Positions 8,635 through 16,526 of a stretch of 64,000 nucleotides of DNA are shown here, piece by piece. Each line of letters begins with the position of its first letter. The first letter of the stretch is position 1. The position numbers and the translations under genes are program-made. The stretch spans positions 186,001 through 250,000 of the forward strand of contig CAVPFX010000001.1 in NCBI GenBank assembly GCA_963703895.1, read 5' to 3'. The notes under the pieces are model-generated. The model ran no database searches. It was not told the DNA's origin and worked only from the letters and a program-made list of their open reading frames with translations. The stretch is from VRUE01 sp963703895. Lineage in GTDB: Bacteria > Actinomycetota > Thermoleophilia > Solirubrobacterales > 70-9.

Positions 8635-8794
8635 CCGCAGGCAAAAACGGTGCGCCTCATCCCACTCCCAACCATCACCCTGATCCGATTCTTGAATGAT
8701 CGAAACGTTGATTGCTCGACCGTACTACTTCTAAAACCAAAAGGGTGAATTTAAGTGCTGAAACTTTTTAGATCATGAATCTGGTCTTTATTTC

Positions 8795-9574
8795 ATGGGG
8801 GTTGGGGCATTAGGGGAGACGGGGGGTGACTGGGCGCAGCGCACTTACGATGCGATGGCGCCGGTCTACGACGACTTCACCGCCCACTACGAAACCGACG
8901 CCTGGATCGCCGACCTGGTCAAGGCCTTGGAACGCCGTGGGCTGCAGGGCAAGCGCCTGCTTGACGTCGGCTGTGGCACCGGCAAGAGCTTTCTCTCGAT
9001 GCTGGCCCAGGGCTGGGAAGTCACTGCCTGTGACATCTCACCGGCGATGCTGGAGCTGGCTCGCGAGAAGGCGGGCGATGCGGTTGAGCTGGCGCTCGCC
9101 GACATGCTCGACCTGCCCGAGTTCGGCGAGTTCGACTTGGTTTGGTCGCTCGATGACGCGGTCAACTACCTGCTCAGTCCCGGAGAACTGGAGCGCGCGC
9201 TGGCGGGAATGCGCGCCAACCTCGCGCCGACCGGCCTGCTGCTCTTCGACCTCAACGAGCTGCAGGCTTACCGCACCTTCTTCGCCGAAACAGTCGAGGT
9301 CGAGCGCAACGGGCGGCGTCTCACCTGGCGGGGCACGGCGGCGCCCGACGTACCACCGGGCTCGATCTGTGAATCACAGTTGGAAGTCGCACCGGGCGAA
9401 ATGACGACCCACCGCCAGCGTCACTTTCCCGAAGCGGAGGTGCTGGCGGCTTTGCAGCGAGCGGGGCTGGAGTGCCTCGATGTCTACGGCCACGGCGTCG
9501 ACGGCATTCCCCGCCAGCCGCTCGAGCCCACACACACCAAGGCGATCTACATCGCCCGCCGATCCGAAGCCTGA
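8795..9574 (+). CDS. Class I SAM-dependent methyltransferase
   Basis: A 259-aa Rossmann-fold methyltransferase. Motif I is LLDVGCGTGKSF (around residues 55-66), the acidic residue after strand 2 is in ACDISPAMLELAREK, and FDLVWSLDDAVNYLL resembles the motif IV region of the family. The N-terminal YDAMAPVYDDFTAHY segment is typical of ubiE-like small-molecule methylases. An AT-rich stretch at 8700-8790, unusual for this window, precedes the gene and probably holds the promoters for it and the divergent sigma factor. The substrate is unknown. Confidence 0.8.
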   Translation: MGVGALGETGGDWAQRTYDAMAPVYDDFTAHYETDAWIADLVKALERRGLQGKRLLDVGCGTGKSFLSMLAQGWEVTACDISPAMLELAREKAGDAVELALADMLDLPEFGEFDLVWSLDDAVNYLLSPGELERALAGMRANLAPTGLLLFDLNELQAYRTFFAETVEVERNGRRLTWRGTAAPDVPPGSICESQLEVAPGEMTTHRQRHFPEAEVLAALQRAGLECLDVYGHGVDGIPRQPLEPTHTKAIYIARRSEA

Positions 9575-9613
9575 GTCCGCCTTTACTCGCCCTATACGCG
9601 ACTAAACACGAGC

Positions 9614-10105
9614 TCAGCTTGGTCGAGAGCCCCGTTGGGCAACCGCGAGCTGGTGGGCGGCGAGCGCCCACTTGCGCTGCAACTTCGGTTCGATCGAGCG
9701 CGTGCTGCAGGTGGTGGTGGCCAGGCAGTCGCCCCAGTTGTTGGCGGCGTCGATGTAGAGGTTGAAGGCGCGCTCGGCCGGGCCGCCGCTGGCGACCAGG
9801 CAGCCGATGGTCAGCTTTTTGGCCTCGATCTCGCGGTAGAGCGCGCGCACGCTCCGCACTTCGGCCAGGTAATCGTCGTAGCTGAGGCCGCGCGCCAGCT
9901 TGTCGCGCAGCGCCGCCATCGAGCCGATGAAGCCGCGCAGCTGGTGACAGGTCCTGGTCGTCTTCGCCTTCGGTACGGGAGCCGGCTTAGTGCTGGCACT
10001 GCTCACCGGCTCACCGGCGGCGCTCGTCCCGTCCTCGCCGCAGGCGCTAAGCATCAGCGCCAGGCCCAGCAGGATGCCGACTATCGCCGCCGAGCTGAGC
10101 CGCAT
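9614..10105 (-). CDS. Putative lipoprotein, unknown function
   Basis: Secreted lipoprotein of 163 aa. The N-terminus has a short basic start, a hydrophobic core (AAIVGILLGLALM) and a lipobox LMLSAC with Cys at about residue 21, after which the mature chain is Ser/Thr/Pro-rich. The remainder is helical with three further cysteines (TCHQL, IGCLV, GDCLATTTC), suggesting disulphides outside the membrane. ATG 10105 is chosen because the lipobox then sits at the right distance. A TACACT hexamer lies 6 nt before the ATG, consistent with a leaderless message. Confidence 0.65.
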   Translation of the reverse strand: MRLSSAAIVGILLGLALMLSACGEDGTSAAGEPVSSASTKPAPVPKAKTTRTCHQLRGFIGSMAALRDKLARGLSYDDYLAEVRSVRALYREIEAKKLTIGCLVASGGPAERAFNLYIDAANNWGDCLATTTCSTRSIEPKLQRKWALAAHQLAVAQRGSRPS

Positions 10106-10129
10106 CGACGTAGTGTAGAAATTCGCCAG
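10106..10129. promoter_or_regulatory. Compact divergent promoter (lipoprotein/SGNH gene)
   Basis: Only 24 bp separate two divergent start codons. On the minus strand TACACT (10117-10112) ends 6 nt before the ATG. On the plus strand TAGAAAT begins at 10116 and ends 7 nt before the ATG at 10130. Both are placed as -10 elements of leaderless transcripts. No -35 motif was confirmed. Confidence 0.4.
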
Positions 10130-10855
10130 ATGCCGAGTTTGCGCAAGCTCGCGACCCTGGCGGCGGTGCTTGCGCTCGCCCTCACCGCTCCCTCGGCGCA
10201 GGCGAGTGGCAACGGTGGCGTGCTGGTCGTCGGCGACAGCCTCGAGGAGCTGACCTCGCCCTACCTGCAGCAGTACCTGCCGGGCGTGCCGCTGACCGTC
10301 AACGCGGTCGGCGGCTACAACAGCTTCCAGATCTTCGAACTCTTCGAGGAAAGCTACGACCCGTCGCAATCGGTGATCGTCTTCGACGCCGGCACCAACG
10401 ACAACCCGGCCTATCCCGAGATCCTCGCCGGCAACCTGCAAAAGGTCGCCGAAGCCGTGGGCGACCGCTGCATGGTGGTGCCGACCATCCACGGCTTTAC
10501 CGTCGACGGCATCGACAACACCGGCAAGAACAATGTTGTCGCTGCCTTCGCCGCCTCACGGCCGGGGACGCAGGTGCCCGACTGGGCGAGGGCGGAGGAA
10601 ACCCACCCCGAGCTGATGCAATCCGACGACCTGCACCCAACCGCCGCCGGCGCTGACCTGCGGGCGCGGCTGATCGCGCGGGGGATCAAGGCCTGCCTCG
10701 GCATCGCCACGACGTCAACGGCGAAACCGGCGCTGGAGTCCGGTCCGGACCTGCCGCCGGCGCGCAAGCTGGCGCGGCGCGAGGCCGCGGTCCTCGGCAC
10801 GATCGTCAACGCCCTACTGGGACTCTTCCCGACCCCGCTCGCCGGCGATGCCTGA
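10130..10855 (+). CDS. Secreted SGNH-hydrolase-like protein
   Basis: Predicted exported esterase/acyl-hydrolase-like protein of 241 aa. A signal peptide (basic start, ALALTAPSAQA cleavage region) is followed by VVGDSLEEL, the block I GDS motif, then DAGTNDN (block III) and a C-terminal DLHPTAAG (block V, catalytic Asp-His). The last 40 residues contain a second hydrophobic stretch. Its stop overlaps the ATG of the acyltransferase by 8 nt, so the pair is translationally coupled and probably acts on the same extracytoplasmic polymer. Confidence 0.75.
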   Translation: MPSLRKLATLAAVLALALTAPSAQASGNGGVLVVGDSLEELTSPYLQQYLPGVPLTVNAVGGYNSFQIFELFEESYDPSQSVIVFDAGTNDNPAYPEILAGNLQKVAEAVGDRCMVVPTIHGFTVDGIDNTGKNNVVAAFAASRPGTQVPDWARAEETHPELMQSDDLHPTAAGADLRARLIARGIKACLGIATTSTAKPALESGPDLPPARKLARREAAVLGTIVNALLGLFPTPLAGDA

Positions 10856-12791
10856 ACCGGTAGGGCGCGGCCAGCGCTACATGCCGGGCCTCGACGGCCT
10901 GCGCGCGATCGCGGTGCTCGGCGTCGTCCTCTACCACCTCAAGTTCGGCTGGGCCGAAGGCGGCCTGCTCGGGGTCGGCGTCTTCTTCACCCTCAGCGGC
11001 TACCTGATCACCGACATCCTGCTCAACCAGGTCAACCAGGGCGGGATCAAGCTGAAGTCCTTCTGGCTCGCCCGCGCTCGCCGCCTGCTGCCGGCGCTCT
11101 TCCTGATGCTGATCGTGGTGATGGCCTGGGTGACGGTGATCGGCCCACACCAGCCGAGCGACTTCCGCATGGCCGAGCTCAGCGCCGTCGGCTACTTCAA
11201 CAACTGGTGGCTGATCCTCCACGACGTCTCCTACTTCGCCCGCTTCGCGCCGCCCTCGCCGCTCAACCACCTCTGGTCGCTCTCGGTCGAGGAGCAGTTC
11301 TACATCGTCTGGCCCTTCCTGCTGATGGCGGCGCTGCACCTCGTGCCGGAAGCGCGGCGCAAGGCCGGGCCACGCCCCCGCCTCGCCGCCGTCGCCCTCC
11401 TCGCGGCGCTCTGCTCGGGCATCCTGATGGCGATTCTCTACCACCCCTCGCTCGATCCCTCACGGGTCTATTACGGCACCGACACCCGCGCGCTCGAGCT
11501 GCTGGTCGGCGCGGCGCTGGCGATGGTCTGGCCCAGCCGCCGCCTCACCGCCAAGGTGACGCCGCAGGCGCGGCGGACGATCGACGCCGCCGGGCTCGCC
11601 GGCCTGATCGTGATCGGGCTGATGTTCTGGCAATCGAGCGAGTTCTCGCCCTTCATCTACCGCGGCGGCTTCGCCCTGCTGGCGATCGGCACGGCGCTCT
11701 CGGTCGCCGCCTTCGCCCACCCCGCCTCGCGCCTCGGCCCGATCGTCGGCTGCCGGCCGATGCGCTGGATCGGCGAACGCTCCTACGGCATCTACCTCTG
11801 GACCCTGCCGATCATCGTCCTCACCTCCCCCCAGGGCGTGCACGGCCCCAACCTCCTGCGGGCGATCCTGCAGGTGGCGGCGATCATGGCGGTGGCGGAG
11901 CTCTCCTGGCGCTACGTCGAGAACCCGATCCGCCACGGCGCCCTGGGCCGGCTCTGGAAGCAGTGGCAAGCCGGCGGCCTCAGGCGCCAGCGGGTGCCGC
12001 GCGAGGGCTGGGCGCTGATCGCGGTCGGCGGCCTCGTCGTCGTCTTCGCGATCGCGGGCCTGGCCGGGGTCGGCGTCTCCAACAACTCGCACGCGGTCGG
12101 CTCGGCCAACGTCGCCGAAACGATCACCGCTAAGAACGTCAAGCGCAAGCCGCTGGCGACGATCTGCGAAGCGGTCGTCCACATCGGCGACTCGACCTCC
12201 GAGGGGCTGGTCTCCTCGGAATATTTGCCCGATCCAAAGCAGCTGATCAGCGCCCAGTACGCGCGCGTCGGCGCCACCACCCAACACCTCGAGGTCTCCG
12301 GCGCGCGCTCGATCTACGAGAACTTCGAAGGCGAACCGAACGCCCAGGAAGTGGCGGAAGCGTGGAAGAACGAAGGCTTCAAAGGCTGCTGGGTAATCGC
12401 GATGGGGACCAACGAGGCGGCCAACGTGGCAGCCGGCTCGACCGTCACCTACGACGACCGGATCGACCTGATGATGTCGACGATCGGCGATGAACCGGTG
12501 ATCTGGGTGAACGTCAAGTCACTGGTGCCGAACGGCCCCTACGCCGCCGCCAACATGGTGAGTTGGGACAAAGCCCTGCGCGAGGCCTGCGACCGCTACC
12601 CCAACATGCGCATCTACAACTGGGCCGAGGACGTCAAGGACGAGTGGTTCATCCCCGACGGGATCCACTTCACCTCGGAAGGCTACGCCGCGCGCGGCCG
12701 CCTGATCGCCGACGCCTTGTTGGAAGCGTTCCCGAACACCGAAGCGTCGCCGAAGCTGACCGACGCCAAGGACTGCGTCGTCACGGGCTGA
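10848..12791 (+). CDS. Acyltransferase-3 (OafA/YrhL-like) with C-terminal SGNH domain
   Basis: A 647-aa membrane O-acyltransferase. The N-terminal half has about ten hydrophobic helices with the family signature PGLDGLRAIAVLGVVLYH (conserved R and H) and FTLSGYLIT. A helix near residues 395-415 links to an extracytoplasmic SGNH domain starting near residue 440, with HIGDSTSEGL (Ser), MGTNEA and DGIHFTSEG (Asp/His). Such two-domain enzymes carry acyl groups across the membrane onto cell-envelope glycans. The preceding gene supplies a second free SGNH domain. Confidence 0.88.
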   Translation: MPEPVGRGQRYMPGLDGLRAIAVLGVVLYHLKFGWAEGGLLGVGVFFTLSGYLITDILLNQVNQGGIKLKSFWLARARRLLPALFLMLIVVMAWVTVIGPHQPSDFRMAELSAVGYFNNWWLILHDVSYFARFAPPSPLNHLWSLSVEEQFYIVWPFLLMAALHLVPEARRKAGPRPRLAAVALLAALCSGILMAILYHPSLDPSRVYYGTDTRALELLVGAALAMVWPSRRLTAKVTPQARRTIDAAGLAGLIVIGLMFWQSSEFSPFIYRGGFALLAIGTALSVAAFAHPASRLGPIVGCRPMRWIGERSYGIYLWTLPIIVLTSPQGVHGPNLLRAILQVAAIMAVAELSWRYVENPIRHGALGRLWKQWQAGGLRRQRVPREGWALIAVGGLVVVFAIAGLAGVGVSNNSHAVGSANVAETITAKNVKRKPLATICEAVVHIGDSTSEGLVSSEYLPDPKQLISAQYARVGATTQHLEVSGARSIYENFEGEPNAQEVAEAWKNEGFKGCWVIAMGTNEAANVAAGSTVTYDDRIDLMMSTIGDEPVIWVNVKSLVPNGPYAAANMVSWDKALREACDRYPNMRIYNWAEDVKDEWFIPDGIHFTSEGYAARGRLIADALLEAFPNTEASPKLTDAKDCVVTG

Positions 12792-12811
12792 GCGGCGCGG
12801 GCGCCTGGGCG

Positions 12812-13237
12812 TCAGATGATCTGGGCGTCGAGGAAGCCGGCCAGCAGCACCAGCCAACCGCCGATCTCGGCGACGATCAGGGTTGCCATAAAGGCCTCGA
12901 GGCCCCGCACCGGCCGGCGGAACTGGTTGTCGGTGTCCTGCCTCAGACCGTGCACCATGTAGCCGAAGACGGCGGCGTAGAAGTAGAAAGCCAGGGCTCC
13001 GGCGGCGAGCAGGTTGACCAGCACGCTCCAGCCGCTGAGCTCGACGAAGGTCGCGACCAGCAGCAGGGCGAAGCTGTAGAGCAGCGCCGCCCGGTGTGCG
13101 ATGTCGGTGTAGGGATGGGCGAGCCCCTCGTCGGAAGCGTCCATCTGGCGGAACTTCAGAACCCCAAGCAACAGCGCCCAGAGGAACATCAGCCCCGCCA
13201 GCAGCAGCACGACCTTCGTATCGTCTCCCAAGACCAC
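12812..13237 (-). CDS. Membrane protein with four predicted helices
   Basis: A 141-residue integral membrane protein starting at GTG 13237. Four hydrophobic segments are apparent near residues 8-25, 50-68, 73-95 and 113-135, with short polar loops. No catalytic motif was recognised. TATTCA lies 6 nt upstream of the GTG and could be a leaderless -10 element. The divergent VOC gene begins 29 bp away and has its own ribosome binding site. Confidence 0.6.
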   Translation of the reverse strand: MVLGDDTKVVLLLAGLMFLWALLLGVLKFRQMDASDEGLAHPYTDIAHRAALLYSFALLLVATFVELSGWSVLVNLLAAGALAFYFYAAVFGYMVHGLRQDTDNQFRRPVRGLEAFMATLIVAEIGGWLVLLAGFLDAQII

Positions 13238-13266
13238 CTGCCCTGAATACCAGCTAGGAGAAAGCC

Positions 13267-13650
13267 TTGTCTACAGCCACCACCATCAGCGGCGTCGATT
13301 TCGCCACCGTCTTCGTCACCGATTACCCCGCCGCGATCGAATTCTACTGCCAGACCCTCGGCCTCGAACAGTCAGTCGACTACGGCAAAATCCCCGGCGG
13401 CGAGGTCGAGACCGGCAATCTCACCCTGCAGGTTGTCGACGCCGCCGCGATCGGCCGCGAGTTCGAGCCCAACACCCATCCGATCGCCTTCCACGTCGAA
13501 GACGTCGAAGCCACCCGCGCCGAGCTCGAGTCAAAGGGCGTCAAATTCCTCGCCGACACCCTCGACAGCGGCGTCTGCCACATGGCCTTCTTCGCCGACC
13601 CAGCAGGCAACAACCTGATGATCCACAACCGCTACGCGCCCAAGAACTGA
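13267..13650 (+). CDS. VOC-family (glyoxalase/bleomycin-resistance fold) protein
   Basis: A 127-aa single-domain vicinal-oxygen-chelate protein. The first beta-alpha-beta module reads VDFATVFVTDYPAAIEFYCQTLGL and the second HPIAFHVEDVEATRAELESKG, ending with FFADPAGNNLMIHNRY, the typical last strand with a metal-ligand position. TTG start with AGGAGAAAG upstream. It could be a glyoxalase-like enzyme, an extradiol dioxygenase relative or a binding protein; substrate unknown. Confidence 0.82.
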   Translation: MSTATTISGVDFATVFVTDYPAAIEFYCQTLGLEQSVDYGKIPGGEVETGNLTLQVVDAAAIGREFEPNTHPIAFHVEDVEATRAELESKGVKFLADTLDSGVCHMAFFADPAGNNLMIHNRYAPKN

Positions 13651-13658
13651 GCGAGCGG

Positions 13659-14093
13659 CTAGGTCCCATTCTCCGAGAGCCAGGCAGCGAGGGCCTCAAC
13701 GCCCTCGCGCTGGCTCTCACCGCCGCCGAGCCCGCCGAGCGGCCCACTGCCGTGCATCAGCATCAGTTTCAGCTTCTCCCCATCGGTCGTCTTCAGCTTC
13801 AGGGTAACGGCGGCACCGTCCATGACTGCGGCGCTGACTGTCATCCAACCGCCACCAGCGCCATCGGCTGAAGCGGCGGCGATCCGTTCCGGCGGCAGCA
13901 AAATCGCCTCCCCGACCGGCTCGAACTTGCGGGTCATGCCCTGCACGATCAGCCGCCGATCAGTGACTCCCAGCGCCACCTGTCGCCCCTTGAACATGCT
14001 CGCCTGAGTGGCGACGCAGACTCCCCGAATCTCCTCACCCGGCTCCAGCAGTTGCTCGATCACCGGCCGCAGCTTCGATCCAAGGTCTGCCAT
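13659..14093 (-). CDS. PH-like domain protein, unknown function
   Basis: A 144-residue soluble protein. The pattern LEPGEEIRGVCVAT....VALGVTDRRLIVQG followed by alternating strands and a C-terminal helix (REGVEALAAWLSENG) resembles bacterial PH domains of the YdbT/bPH type. No catalytic residues are evident and it has no signal peptide or membrane segment. It marks the left edge of conventional high-GC sequence before the lower-GC island. Confidence 0.55.
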   Translation of the reverse strand: MADLGSKLRPVIEQLLEPGEEIRGVCVATQASMFKGRQVALGVTDRRLIVQGMTRKFEPVGEAILLPPERIAAASADGAGGGWMTVSAAVMDGAAVTLKLKTTDGEKLKLMLMHGSGPLGGLGGGESQREGVEALAAWLSENGT

Positions 14094-14347
14094 TGACCCA
14101 TCCTAGTTTCTCGGTCTCGGTTAACGATCCCTAGGTCGGTACGTCGAAAATCGTCCTCATTCGCGCGGAGCTCCTTAACGCGGGTCTTGCCACCGTGGGC
14201 GGGCTCAAGCAGAGAGAACCGAGCGGTGCCTGGACACCAAGCTCAGGAACGCGAAGGCCAATCTCCACGCGAACAAAGATCACCGAGCCGGTCGGAGGCG
14301 GTGCCTCGCCACCGCTACTTGAGTGCCAGAATCAGAGTTTGTCCAGC

Positions 14348-15031
14348 TCACCAAAAAGCCGATCCTGGGGCGATGCGCCTCAATGCTCTCGCTAGTTGTT
14401 TATCTGAGCGTTCGCAAAACCGGAGTGTTGCATCTCGATAAGACTCGACATCGCCTCGCGTAGCCTCTGTACTCGGATCACCATGAGCGATGTTGTTCCT
14501 CTTCTGAACCAGCTCATCCAATGTGAGTCGAAGGTCGGTCCTAGTATGGACTGCACGCGTTACCGCCCGAAAAATATCCTTTATATTCCAATAGCGATAG
14601 TAGCGAATAAGATTTTTGGGAGTTGGCGCCTTCATCCATGCAAGAAGTCGTCCATGGTCGAGTATTCCAGGAGGGTGCGCACTCCACAGCCATGCCTCGT
14701 CTTGCACGAACGTGCGGAGCTTGTCGCCTCTGTTCTTCCAGGCACTCTCGATCATCGAGTCGATGCTTTCTCGGCTGTGCAATAGCCTCAAAGGCTCAGG
14801 AAGGAGCATTCCCGACATACCCCCAGAATTCAAGAGACTAGTTGCCTCCTCATTAATTGAATAAATATATCTCTCGAAGTGACTCGACAACAGCACTACA
14901 CATGCCCGTCCGACGACTCTAGTTCTGGTTGAGTCAATGGGTGGACCGCCGGGCAGCGTAGGATCGGCCTGCTGAAGATCGCTGACCTCCTGAACAGCCT
15001 GAACAAACGCCTCGAGAGATCCTGACGCCAT
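14348..15031 (-). CDS. HEPN-domain RNase-like protein (MAE_28990-like)
   Basis: A 227-aa protein with HEPN features. The all-helical sequence includes VVLLSSHFERYIYSINEEA near residues 45-63 and a C-terminal QKRNNIAHGD in which R178, N179 and H183 form the R-X4-H catalytic motif of HEPN ribonucleases. It best resembles the MAE_28990/MAE_18760 class found in prokaryotic conflict systems; that assignment is from memory of the motif, not a search. It begins 18 bp after the DUF262 gene on the same strand. The base composition is visibly less GC-rich than neighbouring genes, indicating transfer. Confidence 0.65.
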   Translation of the reverse strand: MASGSLEAFVQAVQEVSDLQQADPTLPGGPPIDSTRTRVVGRACVVLLSSHFERYIYSINEEATSLLNSGGMSGMLLPEPLRLLHSRESIDSMIESAWKNRGDKLRTFVQDEAWLWSAHPPGILDHGRLLAWMKAPTPKNLIRYYRYWNIKDIFRAVTRAVHTRTDLRLTLDELVQKRNNIAHGDPSTEATRGDVESYRDATLRFCERSDKQLARALRRIAPGSAFW

Positions 15032-15049
15032 AGCTAAACAAACCTGCGT

Positions 15050-16150
15050 CTATTTCAAACCGGTAGGAGTTTTGACTTTTATCCCGGCTCTATTGAGTGC
15101 CGCAATCGACTCGCGTACGCGATATAGCGTGCGGCTACGGTCGCCGGTCGCGAGGCTTATGCTGTCAATAAACTCTTCTTGCCGGAAAAGCCGGGCAAAC
15201 TCACGAATGATCTCTTTCCGCTTGCTCGCGACATTTCTCGAATCTGGAACGAGGTCAAACGCTGCCATCTGTGCATCGAAGAGCGCTCGGTTGGGGGCTC
15301 GTTCGGTCGTGGCCCCCTTTCGATCGGTTACGCGGTATGCGCTTCCCCCCCAAACGTCTCTAATGCGTGTGACTGTCTTGACGAATCGTTTGCGCAGGGC
15401 ACGAAGCTCTCCATCTGGCGCATTCTGCATACTGCGCATATAGTCATTCAAGAACTTCTTTAGAGGTGGTCGATAACCCTGTAGATCGTTCGTTAGAGCG
15501 AAGTACCGTAGTGCGAACTCCTCATCCACCATTCTTTTCCGAGGAGCCACAGTGCCTATGCACTCTCGATATATGGGCTCGTCTACAAGATCGCGGAGCA
15601 TTACATTAAATGTTCCACGAAACAACGAGTTGCGTAGCTCTTGGGCGTTTAGAATGACTGCGCCTGTATTCAGGCGCTCAAATATCTCGAACTTCATTGT
15701 TGGATGTGAGTCGATTGAGATAACAACAGCACGCATCATGCGAGATGTGAGGTATCGCCGCTCGCGTGTTGGAAGCTGGTGAAACCTAAAGCCATTGAAT
15801 TCTGCTAGAACGGTTAGGCTGCTGAGGCGAAACTCATTCTTCAAAAAGCGCACCACCGATCGCACCCGTTGGTGTCCATCAAAGATCTCCCAAAGACCAT
15901 CGTCAGTCTCAGCGAGATAGAGCACCGGGATGGGGATATTGAGAAGAAGCGACTCGATCAGTCTGCTAGCCCGGGGGTTGTCCCAGACATACTCTCTCTG
16001 GATCTCTGGAAGTACAAGATCCTCGTTCTCCCACTTCTCCTTGAGCGTTTGAATTGATAGGTCGTAGCTTTGGGTAACAAGCTTCCGCTCGGCGGGAGGA
16101 AAGCCGTTACCGTCATTTTGATCGATTTCTTCGCTGTCAGCTTTACTCAC
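15050..16150 (-). CDS. DUF262 domain protein (ParB/GmrS-type NTPase-nuclease fold)
   Basis: A 366-aa DUF262 protein. The signature IQREYVW (residues 50-56) and DGHQR (91-95, usual form DGQQR) are both present, as in GmrS and other DUF262 proteins of type IV restriction and other defence loci. No DUF1524/HNH module follows; the C-terminus is helical. GTG start with AAGGA about 6 nt upstream. It is the first gene of a two-gene unit with the HEPN protein, suggesting a sensor/nucleotide-binding partner plus RNase effector. Its AT-richer sequence and position beside tRNA-Asp fit horizontal acquisition. Confidence 0.8.
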   Translation of the reverse strand: MSKADSEEIDQNDGNGFPPAERKLVTQSYDLSIQTLKEKWENEDLVLPEIQREYVWDNPRASRLIESLLLNIPIPVLYLAETDDGLWEIFDGHQRVRSVVRFLKNEFRLSSLTVLAEFNGFRFHQLPTRERRYLTSRMMRAVVISIDSHPTMKFEIFERLNTGAVILNAQELRNSLFRGTFNVMLRDLVDEPIYRECIGTVAPRKRMVDEEFALRYFALTNDLQGYRPPLKKFLNDYMRSMQNAPDGELRALRKRFVKTVTRIRDVWGGSAYRVTDRKGATTERAPNRALFDAQMAAFDLVPDSRNVASKRKEIIREFARLFRQEEFIDSISLATGDRSRTLYRVRESIAALNRAGIKVKTPTGLK

Positions 16151-16415
16151 GTGTAGTCCTTGGAATGGTCTACCATCTTTAACCGCGTCGAGTAAGAGGT
16201 GGTTTCGATTAGGAACTTGTGGTTCCTGCCTATTCTCTTGTAGCTCTCAGCTCACCCGCGCTGACCACTGGAGCGGTCCCAGCGGCTTCGGTGGACTATG
16301 GCTTAGGCATCGGCGCCTCGGTTTACGAGACGGCTTGATCCTCGATTGAAGAAGCAATAGAGCTGGGCTCACGAGTCGGCGACTCATCGTCGCAAGTGCC
16401 GGTCGGTATGAGTGA

Positions 16416-16489
16416 CGGGAGCGACGGGACTCGAACCCGCGACCTCTGGCGTGACAGGCCAGCGCTCTAACCAGCTGAGCTACGCCCCC
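16416..16489 (-). tRNA. tRNA-Asp (GTC)
   Basis: A 74-nt cloverleaf on the minus strand: acceptor GGGGGCG pairing with CGCTCCC, D stem GCTC/GAGC, anticodon stem CTGGC/GCCAG with loop CTGTCAC (anticodon GTC), T arm GCGGG-TTCGAGT-CCCGT, discriminator G. No CCA is encoded. Its 3' end points toward the DUF262-HEPN island. Confidence 0.95.
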
Positions 16490-16526
16490 GGAAGGCGGAC
16501 AGAAACCCTGCCCTTTGTCAAGTATT

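Noticed and set aside
14094..14347. Gap left of the HEPN gene, with a short open frame starting at 14187
   Set aside because: No ribosome binding site, no protein-like pattern and no attachment repeat matching tRNA-Asp; I see nothing definable there.
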